Assembly (NCBI GenBank): GCA_015520895.1
Contig: WAPH01000025.1
Span: 1-17,490 of the forward strand
Direction: 5' to 3'
Source of the DNA: Nanobdellati archaeon
Lineage (GTDB): Archaea; EX4484-52; JAADEF01
Length of the DNA stretch: 17,490 nucleotides
The translations under genes were made by a program, and so were the position numbers. The notes beneath the pieces were generated by a model. It was given only the letters and a program-made list of their open reading frames with translations, was not told the origin of the DNA and did no database searches. Positions 1 through 6,320 of the stretch are shown in pieces (position 1 is the stretch's first letter; every line of letters begins with the position of its first letter).

Positions 1-111
1 GGCTATTGTGAATACAACTAATAGAACTGATCCTATTGTTGCTGAGATAGCTTTTTTAAGATTTGGTTTGTTTTTAATTTCTTTGGTTAAAGAGAATAAT
101 TTCTCTGCCAT
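1..111 (-). CDS. Partial membrane protein, N-terminal 37 codons
   Basis: This is the 5' end of a minus-strand gene that runs out of the window at base 1. ATG is at 111-109 and 37 codons are open. The visible product starts MAEKLFSLTKEIKNKPN, a lysine-rich cytoplasmic stretch, and passes into a hydrophobic run (ISATIGSVLLVVFTIA) that looks like a first transmembrane helix. A TATA-like element at 133-142 is centred about 26 bases upstream of the ATG and there is no Shine-Dalgarno sequence, so a leaderless start is likely. The gene follows the 871-aa surface gene in the same direction, so readthrough from that operon is also possible. No family can be assigned from 37 residues. Confidence 0.6.
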   Translation of the reverse strand, partial: MAEKLFSLTKEIKNKPNLKKAISATIGSVLLVVFTIA

Positions 112-137
112 AGAGAAATTAAGGCAGAGAAATTATT
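95..137. repeat. Overlapping inverted repeats around a start codon
   Basis: A perfect 15-bp inverted repeat has arms at 95-109 and 123-137 (one arm GGCAGAGAAATTATT) and a 13-base spacer. Nested in it is a second perfect 10-bp inverted repeat, arms 97-106 and 112-121 (AGAGAAATTA and complement), with a 5-base spacer. Both use the same coding-side arm, so in minus-strand RNA they would be mutually exclusive hairpins. The shorter one places the AUG of the downstream gene (111-109) in its loop; the longer one takes the G of the AUG into its stem. The repeat also runs into the TATA-like element at 133-142, so it could instead be a regulator binding site. Confidence 0.75.
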
Positions 138-142
138 TATAG
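133..142 (-). promoter_or_regulatory. TATA-like box for the gene at 111
   Basis: On the minus strand this reads CTATAAATAA. Its centre is about 26 bases upstream of the ATG at 111, the spacing expected of an archaeal TATA box driving a leaderless transcript. It lies just past the stop codon of the 871-aa gene and partly inside the 15-bp inverted repeat. Confidence 0.5.
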
Positions 143-150
143 TTAACGGT

Positions 151-2766
151 TTAATCATCGCTCACAACAAATTCCCAACCACTATACAACTTACCATCTT
201 GGATCTTTAATTTAATTCTAATTTTCCTTATATGCTTGTATTCAGTAATGCATACCTTAGCCGTTTTTGTTCCACATAAACAACCTGTTAACTTCCTAGA
301 TCTGGATTTATCTAAAGGAACATCCTCTATCTCCACATCTACTACCTCTACATTCGTATCCTTATTATTATACTTCTTTACAATCCCTTTAACTTTATTC
401 AATACTTCTTCCTCACTCAACCTTTCAATAGGATCTGGCAAATAATCACAAGATCCACAACTAAAAGTAGTTATTGAGAAACTTTTTTCTTTATTGTTGA
501 GATACTCTTTTAATTCTCTTTTTATGTTCTCTATAATATTCTTTCCTTTAATGTAGTGATTATATCTTTCCTCTTCTCTTGCATCTTCTAATTCAAAATA
601 AGCAGTATATACAGAAGGCAAGGTTATAGAATAAGTGTCTTCTAACATAACCTTGGTATCTTCAAAACTCACAACAGCTTCTTTCTCATTTAGGCCATCT
701 AACACCAAAGCACTAATCATTTCTTTGCCTATTTCCTTTGATAAGCATACGCTATAATCATCCCCATATATCTCCAAATCTTCGGCAGCATTTAAGAGAT
801 CCTTTATTTTCTTCAAACTTTTTAAAGAAAGTAGGGCATTACAAGCTTCCTTTGATACCTTAACGTCTTCCTTTAATCCTTCATATTCTTTAACAAACGT
901 TTCATAAGTTTTAAAGTAAGGGAAAAGTTGTTTTAATGTTGCTAATCTTGTAGAATCAAAATTTTTAACTAACTTTATGGCTGCTTTAGCATTGGAATAA
1001 TAATTCATAGTATTTAAAATCGCAGGATTACAAGTGCTTATCAAGTCATGAGGCGCCACTGCATTTATTATAGTATCTTTCACCTCATTCTCTAATCTAT
1101 TTTCTATATTAGCGATAAGTTGATCGGGTAAATTAGGAAGATTTGATGCTTTTATAAGAGCTTCCTTAATCTTCCTATCTTGTATGCTCTGAGCAATAGA
1201 TTTGAGTTCGCCTTTAGTTTTAGCTTGTGTCTCGGCAATTACTTCTATAACTATATTAGCTTCTTCTCTACTTAATCCTTGAGATTGAAGCTGTTGTACG
1301 CTTTCTTCTATAGACTTATCTAAAGAATTCGAATCAAAATTAAAAATATTCGAAAACCTATCAAAAGCAGTTGAAACATCATATTCTTCGCTAAAAGAAA
1401 TCTCAGCTATATCTTGTAATCCCTCAAACCTCTCCTTAGCATCCCACATAATACATTTTTTTATAAGAATATCTAAATCCTTAGCATCTGTATTTAAAAC
1501 ATTTTTTATATCATTTATCTCTTGAGGTGTTAAATCTATATGAACCTCTCCTGCTGCATATTTCTTTAATTCTTGAGTAGGCAAAGCAATAGATTCTCCT
1601 CCCATAACCGTAGCATCAACATTAATTTGCTTTCCTTCTATATTCAAGTATGGCGTATCAGGAAGGCCTTGATTCATATAAGAGAGCAAAAGAGCGTCTA
1701 ATTTTTCATTTGATCTTTTTATTTTTCCTAAAAGCGCTTCTATATCTTTTAGATCTTTATCATTTAGTTTAATCCCTATTGTTTTATATACCTCTTCTGC
1801 AAACTCTTTTTCACGAGACTTAATGAAATTACCCGCACTATCCACATATTTATTAAGATAGTAATCTTTTTTACTTATCAAATATATAAAGGCTCGTTCA
1901 ACACTCTCACTTGACTCCTTTAAAATCCCATTTATTTCGTTAATAAGTTCCATATCATCAAAAGTTAAATCAAATCCTTCAAATAAGACAATCTGAGGAA
2001 TGGAAACGCTATCAGGAAGGTTACTTAATTCCTCCAAATAATCATAAGTAAAAACGATGTCTTCAGGTAAATCTAAATTCAAAGAGTCAAGAAGATAAGA
2101 TAACTTTTGTCGATCTCTATCTAAAATATAGGAATAAGTTCTATACGCTACGCCTTTAATATCATCTTGAATCACAAAAGTACATTTGGAAGTAAAATTA
2201 TTTATGATAAAATAAAACTCTTTTACATACCTATTGTCATTATACGAATACACAAGAGTTGCGTCACAATTATAAAACTTTACAGAAGGAAGAGATGTTT
2301 TAGCTTTTTCATAGAACACATCAATAAATATGCTTTTAGGTTTTACATCCTCATAAAAGGGAGATTGAAGAATCACAGTATTAGAACTAACAAATCTATT
2401 CTCTAACAAAGGTGGAGATATAATAAAATTATCCTCTTTTTCATAACTCCATGCATACACATTCTTAAAACTTTTACCCTCTCTTGAAATAACTTCTTTC
2501 TGAGAGACATCACAAAAATAACCTCGAGACAAATACTTTTCATAAATATCCTGTGCTTTATAATAAAGAAGAGGGAGCCTCCCACCTATATCTTCGCTTT
2601 CTAATTCGCTTAAAACATCATAAAAGTCCTGAATCTGTTCTCCTCCGTATTTTGATATCTTAGAATAACTGCTTAAATAACTTAGATGAAGAAAACTAAA
2701 TCCTATAAGTGCCACAATTATTGCCAAACCCACTACTGATGCTATGCCTTTATTATTTGCTAACAA
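151..2766 (-). CDS. Giant pilin-like membrane-anchored surface protein (871 aa)
   Basis: Last and largest gene of a four-gene minus-strand operon. The product opens MLANNKGIASVVG and continues as a hydrophobic helix to about residue 30; the K-G before the helix resembles an archaeal class III (prepilin) signal, with possible cleavage after G7. After the helix come a mixed or beta-rich region with cysteines 85, 167 and 195 (about 75-210), a long, highly charged, mostly helical region (about 215-755), and a C-terminal domain (about 760-871) with a C770-x2-C773 pair and C829, C831 and C838. The start is TTG at 2766, chosen because GGTGAG lies 5 bases upstream; no ATG serves. It overlaps the preceding gene by 14 bases, so translation is probably coupled. 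A beta head interrupted by a large helical region recalls the minor pseudopilin GspK in plan only; I see no sequence match. Function unknown. Confidence 0.8.
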   Translation of the reverse strand: MLANNKGIASVVGLAIIVALIGFSFLHLSYLSSYSKISKYGGEQIQDFYDVLSELESEDIGGRLPLLYYKAQDIYEKYLSRGYFCDVSQKEVISREGKSFKNVYAWSYEKEDNFIISPPLLENRFVSSNTVILQSPFYEDVKPKSIFIDVFYEKAKTSLPSVKFYNCDATLVYSYNDNRYVKEFYFIINNFTSKCTFVIQDDIKGVAYRTYSYILDRDRQKLSYLLDSLNLDLPEDIVFTYDYLEELSNLPDSVSIPQIVLFEGFDLTFDDMELINEINGILKESSESVERAFIYLISKKDYYLNKYVDSAGNFIKSREKEFAEEVYKTIGIKLNDKDLKDIEALLGKIKRSNEKLDALLLSYMNQGLPDTPYLNIEGKQINVDATVMGGESIALPTQELKKYAAGEVHIDLTPQEINDIKNVLNTDAKDLDILIKKCIMWDAKERFEGLQDIAEISFSEEYDVSTAFDRFSNIFNFDSNSLDKSIEESVQQLQSQGLSREEANIVIEVIAETQAKTKGELKSIAQSIQDRKIKEALIKASNLPNLPDQLIANIENRLENEVKDTIINAVAPHDLISTCNPAILNTMNYYSNAKAAIKLVKNFDSTRLATLKQLFPYFKTYETFVKEYEGLKEDVKVSKEACNALLSLKSLKKIKDLLNAAEDLEIYGDDYSVCLSKEIGKEMISALVLDGLNEKEAVVSFEDTKVMLEDTYSITLPSVYTAYFELEDAREEERYNHYIKGKNIIENIKRELKEYLNNKEKSFSITTFSCGSCDYLPDPIERLSEEEVLNKVKGIVKKYNNKDTNVEVVDVEIEDVPLDKSRSRKLTGCLCGTKTAKVCITEYKHIRKIRIKLKIQDGKLYSGWEFVVSDD

Positions 2767-3286
2767 AGTATCTCACCTTCATAATAAGGTTTTTTCCTTT
2801 ATAATCAAGCACATAATCTCTCTCAATAACATCTTTTTTAGAAGTACTGATTCCATATCTGTGGTGTTTTATAGCTCCCTCTGTACTTACATAATCCCCT
2901 AATTTATAATTAATCTCTCGATCGTCTATGCTCAAAGAAGCTGAAATCACAGCAACTTTATCTATCATACCTTCTACCTTACTATTAACTTTTTCGTCAA
3001 AAAAATATATCCAACATTTTTTAAGATTATTAATATCTTGTTTCTCTACCATTTCGACATTATTGACATAAGGCAAATTAAATAAAGATATGCAAGACTG
3101 ATCCATTAAAAAATCTAAAGGAATATTATCAGCATAATAAGAATTCCCCCATACTTCCAAACGAGGTTTAGTTATTTTCAACTTAAAATAAGCGTTAATA
3201 AGGCTAATAACTAACAGACTTATCCCCAAAACTATAATTACGATAAAAGGTATGGCTATTAAAGCACCTTTTCTATTCATTACCAT
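2753..3286 (-). CDS. Pilin-like membrane protein (177 aa)
   Basis: Third gene of the operon. The N-terminus MVMNRKGALIAIP leads into one hydrophobic helix (about residues 7-31). R-K-G directly before the helix fits a class III prepilin-type signal with cleavage after G7. The rest is a head of about 145 residues with two cysteines (65 and 91), possibly a disulfide, and alternating hydrophobic segments that suggest beta strands. The ATG at 3286 is preferred over the in-frame ATG two codons later because GGAGGT lies about 8 bases upstream. The gene overlaps its upstream neighbour and its downstream neighbour by 14 bases each. I do not recognise a specific family; an archaeal minor pilin is the best inference. 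Confidence 0.8.
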   Translation of the reverse strand: MVMNRKGALIAIPFIVIIVLGISLLVISLINAYFKLKITKPRLEVWGNSYYADNIPLDFLMDQSCISLFNLPYVNNVEMVEKQDINNLKKCWIYFFDEKVNSKVEGMIDKVAVISASLSIDDREINYKLGDYVSTEGAIKHHRYGISTSKKDVIERDYVLDYKGKNLIMKVRYFVSK

Positions 3287-3743
3287 GACTTACAACCTCC
3301 ACTCTGCCTGCTAAATAACGTTTGTTATAATAATAAAGAACAGGAATTATTTGCCTAAACTTGATATTATCTTTTTTATAATTTATTTCACCTTCGAATT
3401 TTTTATAAATAATATTTTCTTTATTGTTAGGTAAAATAAAAATAAGTTCGGTGTTCTTAGGTAAACTTTGACCTACGCATGAAAGATCTTTTTTATGACA
3501 GTTCAGCAAAGCACTCGCATTAATTATATAAGGTGTTGCATGATTATTTAAATCTCTTAAAGTTAAGTTGGAGGATCTAACAACCCATAAAGCGTATGTT
3601 GTTGCCTCGCTTACAGAAAAATCATAATGGTAAGTAATCCTCGTATTAACAACATAAAGAAATCCTGCATAAAAAACAACAAATGCAAATAACACTACAT
3701 AAAAAATCATTTCCATTGTTTCTCCAAATTCGTGCTCAGCCAT
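3273..3743 (-). CDS. Pilin-like membrane protein without K-G signal (156 aa)
   Basis: Second gene of the operon. It begins MAEHEFGETMEMIFY and has one hydrophobic helix (about residues 11-32), then a soluble head of about 120 residues with a cysteine pair (82 and 89). The helix is preceded by F-G and acidic residues rather than K-G, so processing by a prepilin peptidase is less obvious than for its neighbours; glutamates just after G7 could play the part of the glutamate near the start of mature pilins. The ATG at 3743 has GAGGG a few bases upstream, overlapping the stop of the preceding gene. Size, topology and tight operon position suggest a subunit of the same assembly. Function unknown. 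Confidence 0.75.
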   Translation of the reverse strand: MAEHEFGETMEMIFYVVLFAFVVFYAGFLYVVNTRITYHYDFSVSEATTYALWVVRSSNLTLRDLNNHATPYIINASALLNCHKKDLSCVGQSLPKNTELIFILPNNKENIIYKKFEGEINYKKDNIKFRQIIPVLYYYNKRYLAGRVEVVSHGNE

Positions 3744-3753
3744 GTAACAACCC

Positions 3754-4140
3754 TCAGCATAGTGTTAAAGTGCCATCTTTATTCTCTAAACATATCTCCC
3801 TGCCTTTATAGGATCCTACACTAGTGTCAAAAGGTAACTTATAGGAGAATGATCGCGAAGTACCTTCAGGTAATTTACAATTTCCTTCATATGCTATGCT
3901 TATATACCTGCTATTCAAGGAAATAAAATACTTATCAGGAAGGTCTAGAATAAAAGAAGCATGTTGTGTAGACATAACAGCATATATCGCTTCTCTCACT
4001 ATTTTAAAATTCGTGGAATGCAACAAATAAACCAATTGGCATTGTTGAGGAGTAAAATATTTATAATAAGCGATAAAAATAGATGCTATAACAATAAAAG
4101 CTCCTACTCCTATTAAAGTGTATTCTGCACCTTTCCGCAT
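3754..4140 (-). CDS. Small pilin-like protein (128 aa), first gene of operon
   Basis: First gene of the minus-strand surface operon. The product begins MRKGAEYTLIGVG: a short basic leader, K-G, then a hydrophobic helix (about residues 5-26), the pattern of archaeal type IV pilins with cleavage after G4. The remaining 100 residues look beta-rich and contain cysteines 34, 88, 117 and 128, the last being the C-terminal residue. The frame is open upstream to 4275, but the ATG at 4140 is taken as the start because it places K-G at the N-terminus and because the longer form would run into the divergent glycogen synthase gene and destroy the promoter arrangement. A TATA-like element at 4162-4170 is about 26 bases away, so the mRNA is probably leaderless. 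Confidence 0.82.
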   Translation of the reverse strand: MRKGAEYTLIGVGAFIVIASIFIAYYKYFTPQQCQLVYLLHSTNFKIVREAIYAVMSTQHASFILDLPDKYFISLNSRYISIAYEGNCKLPEGTSRSFSYKLPFDTSVGSYKGREICLENKDGTLTLC

Positions 4141-4173
4141 ATATATAAATAGATTAGAGGCATATATAAAATT
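4141..4173. promoter_or_regulatory. Compact divergent promoter with crossed TATA boxes
   Basis: Only 33 bases separate the ATG at 4140 (minus) from the ATG at 4174 (plus). The 9-mer ATATATAAA occurs twice, at 4141-4149 and 4162-4170. The left copy is centred about 28 bases from the plus-strand ATG; the right copy, read on the other strand, is centred about 26 bases from the minus-strand ATG. Neither gene has a Shine-Dalgarno sequence. This suggests two leaderless promoters whose TATA boxes each lie next to the other gene's start codon. Confidence 0.6.
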
Positions 4174-5931
4174 ATGAGAGTATTTGAAGTGAGTTATGAA
4201 GTTTGTAACAAAGTAGGGGGGATACATACTGTAATAAAATCCAAAGCAAGATACTTGGTTGAAAAATACGGTCATAACTATTATTTAATAGGTCCTGCAG
4301 TTAATAAAGAAGAGATGTCTGCTGAGTTTGAAATGATTAAAAATAATCCATTTCAAAAAGAATTTAAAGAATTAGAAAAGGAAGGAATAATTTGCTATTA
4401 TGGAACATGGAAGATAGATGGAAACCCTCTAACTATCCTTATTGACTATAATAAGCTGTGGGAAAAGAAAAATGAAATAAAATATATGTTCTGGGACAAA
4501 TGGAAAATAGATTCTTTAAGAGCAGGTAGCGATTTTGAAGATCCTTTGCTGTTTAGTTACGCCACAGCAAAACTTTTAGAAAAAATAGCAACTAAAAAAG
4601 ATGTTTTACATTTTCATGAATGGTTAACAGGAGGAGCATTGTTGATATTGGGGGAAAGAGGTTATAAAACAATCTTTACCACACATGCAACAATGTTAGG
4701 ACGAGTAATGGCAAATTATGTGGATAACTTCAACATACTTATAAAGAACTACAGAGAAAGGAACGAAACGTTAAGTAATAAATTTGCATATGATTATGGA
4801 ATAGAGGCAAAGCATTTAATGGAGAAAGCAGCAGTTAATCATGCAACTGTTTTTACGACAGTTTCAGATGTTACAAAAGAAGAATGCATGGCCATTCATG
4901 GGAGGGAAGCAGATATATTACTATATAACGGCTTAAACGTAGAAAGATTTCCTTCAATCGAAGAATTAGCATATCATCATAAACAAAACAAAGAAAAGAT
5001 ATTTGAATTTTTAAGGGCTATGTTTTATCCATATTATGATCTAGAAATAACTTCAAAAGATAGAGTAATTTTCATTGCAGGGAGATATGAGTTCAAGAAC
5101 AAAGGTATAGATCTATTCATAGATGCACTGGGAAGAGTCAACAAAGAACTTAAACAGCAAAATTATAAAGGTAACGTGTTTGCTTTCTTTTTTATACCTA
5201 CTGCTATTAAAGAAGAAAAAAGGAAAATAGTAGAAAACGTCTTACTCTATCATTTTCTTAAAACTCATCTAAAGAAGAAAATAGACTTGTCATTACCTAA
5301 AGTAATAAACGCCATGTTCTTTGGAAAGGAGATAAAGTCAGAGCAGTATGATGATGAAGAAATAAGAAATATCGTCTCAAAAATAAAAAATAACAAATAT
5401 GACATATTACCCTTAACAGCATTTGAACTAGATTATCCGGAGGAAAGGGATTTAATAATTCAAGCATTTAAGAAAAATGAGTTGCTCAATAGAAAAGAAG
5501 ATAAAGTTAAAACAATATTCTACCCTGCTTATCTTTCTCCATCAGATAGATTACTTAACATGAGTTATTATGATGTTGTAAGAGGGGCTAGCATAGGCGT
5601 GTTCCCCTCGCTCTACGAGCCATGGGGATATACGCCAGTAGAGGCCATAGCTAACGGGACTATAGCAATAACCTCATCTACTACTGGCTTCGCTAAATAT
5701 TTACTCAACAAAAAAAGTTCGTTTAATGGAATATATATAGTAGAAAGAGAAAAAAAGACATATAAAGAGAGTGTTGAAGAATTAACAAAAATCCTTAAAA
5801 AACTTATTCTTATGAGCAAAAGAGAAATAGCTCAAGAAAAGTATTTAGGTAAAGAATTAAGTTACGAATTTGATTGGAGCAACTTTATAAAATATTACTT
5901 CAAAGCTCATGAACTTGCATTGAGGAGATAA
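4174..5931 (+). CDS. Glycogen synthase, GT3 (eukaryotic-type) family
   Basis: Predicted to transfer glucose from a nucleotide sugar (UDP-glucose in characterised GT3 enzymes) to the non-reducing end of an alpha-1,4-glucan, in the cytoplasm. The 585-aa product aligns by eye along its length with animal and yeast glycogen synthase: FEVSYEVCNKVGGIHTVIKS at residues 4-23, HFHEWLTGG from 146, TTHATMLGR from 169, FTTVSDVT, AGRYEFKNKG with R304 and K310, and YEPWGYTPVE with the E482-x7-E490 pair. It starts exactly at the catalytic N-lobe, so the N-terminal regulatory segment of animal enzymes is absent. The C-terminal arginine cluster that binds glucose-6-phosphate in eukaryotic enzymes is mostly not arginine here (about residues 550-565), so that control is probably missing. 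Leaderless start. The family call is firm; nucleotide donor and regulation are inferred. Confidence 0.92.
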   Translation: MRVFEVSYEVCNKVGGIHTVIKSKARYLVEKYGHNYYLIGPAVNKEEMSAEFEMIKNNPFQKEFKELEKEGIICYYGTWKIDGNPLTILIDYNKLWEKKNEIKYMFWDKWKIDSLRAGSDFEDPLLFSYATAKLLEKIATKKDVLHFHEWLTGGALLILGERGYKTIFTTHATMLGRVMANYVDNFNILIKNYRERNETLSNKFAYDYGIEAKHLMEKAAVNHATVFTTVSDVTKEECMAIHGREADILLYNGLNVERFPSIEELAYHHKQNKEKIFEFLRAMFYPYYDLEITSKDRVIFIAGRYEFKNKGIDLFIDALGRVNKELKQQNYKGNVFAFFFIPTAIKEEKRKIVENVLLYHFLKTHLKKKIDLSLPKVINAMFFGKEIKSEQYDDEEIRNIVSKIKNNKYDILPLTAFELDYPEERDLIIQAFKKNELLNRKEDKVKTIFYPAYLSPSDRLLNMSYYDVVRGASIGVFPSLYEPWGYTPVEAIANGTIAITSSTTGFAKYLLNKKSSFNGIYIVEREKKTYKESVEELTKILKKLILMSKREIAQEKYLGKELSYEFDWSNFIKYYFKAHELALRR

Positions 5932-5933
5932 AA

Positions 5934-6203
5934 ATGTTAGAAAACTTTTTGATAATATTATTACAACTATTAATTAATATTGTTCAGAGTTTTTTTCTTT
6001 TAATTGTAGGATTTATTAGCAGTTTAAGAGATTTAGCTATTTATCTCAATAAATCATCACCATTAGAACAAGTTTTAATAATAAGTATTCTTATGCTTCT
6101 TACATGGTTTGTTCTAAAATTCTTTATATCCTCTATGAAATCATTAATTTTTATAAGCATCGTTTTCTTAATACTTCTTATCTTATTATTTCTCCTTATT
6201 TAA
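5934..6203 (+). CDS. Small three-helix membrane protein (89 aa)
   Basis: An extremely hydrophobic product with three likely transmembrane helices (about residues 5-28, 46-66 and 68-89) and one short polar loop between the first two (SSLRDLAIYLNKSSPLEQ). The C-terminus ends inside the last helix. The ATG lies 2 bases after the stop of the glycogen synthase gene, and GAGGAG, formed by the last codons of that gene, is about 6 bases upstream, so the two are almost certainly co-transcribed and translationally coupled. No family is recognised. A membrane anchor or partner linked to polysaccharide metabolism is only a guess from position. Confidence 0.75.
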   Translation: MLENFLIILLQLLINIVQSFFLLIVGFISSLRDLAIYLNKSSPLEQVLIISILMLLTWFVLKFFISSMKSLIFISIVFLILLILLFLLI

Positions 6204-6214
6204 AGAGAGAATAA

Positions 6215-6223
6215 TTTTTAAAA
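6215..6223 (+). promoter_or_regulatory. TATA-like box of tRNA-Arg
   Basis: TTTTTAAAA lies about 24-32 bases upstream of the first base of the tRNA, the expected place for an archaeal TATA box. The region 6204-6246 holds nothing else I can recognise. Confidence 0.5.
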
Positions 6224-6246
6224 TTGATAAGGCTTAATAATACCAA

Positions 6247-6320
6247 GGGCCTGTGGTGTAGCTTGGTTAGCACAAGGGCTTGCGGAGCCCTTGGCTCGGG
6301 TTCAAATCCCGACAGGCCCG
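6247..6320 (+). tRNA. trnR: tRNA-Arg (anticodon GCG)
   Basis: All four arms pair. The acceptor stem GGGCCTG (6247-6253) matches CAGGCCC (6313-6319) over 7 bp. The D stem is GTGT/GCAC (6256-6259 with 6270-6273). The anticodon stem is AGGGC/GCCCT (6275-6279 with 6287-6291), with loop TTGCGGA and anticodon GCG at 6282-6284, reading arginine CGC/CGU. The T stem is TCGGG/CCCGA (6296-6300 with 6308-6312), with loop TTCAAAT. Discriminator base is G6320. No intron, and CCA is not encoded (TTA follows), so the end must be added by the CCA-adding enzyme, whose gene lies at 16041. The 3' end abuts the stop codon of the convergent 1475-aa gene. Confidence 0.97.

Noticed and set aside
236..445. Plus-strand open frame of 69 codons
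   Set aside because: It lies antisense within the 871-aa gene, has no ribosome binding site and its product resembles nothing coherent.
2167..2585. Short open frames of 79 (+) and 60 (-) codons
   Set aside because: Both are other-frame shadows of the 871-aa coding region.
4141..4275. N-terminal extension of the 128-aa pilin-like gene to 4275 (173 aa)
   Set aside because: The extra residues are antisense to the start of the glycogen synthase gene, and the shorter form begins with a clear prepilin-like leader and has a well-placed TATA box.
5613..5819. Minus-strand open frame of 68 codons
   Set aside because: It is antisense to the catalytic region of the glycogen synthase, which has strong family conservation.
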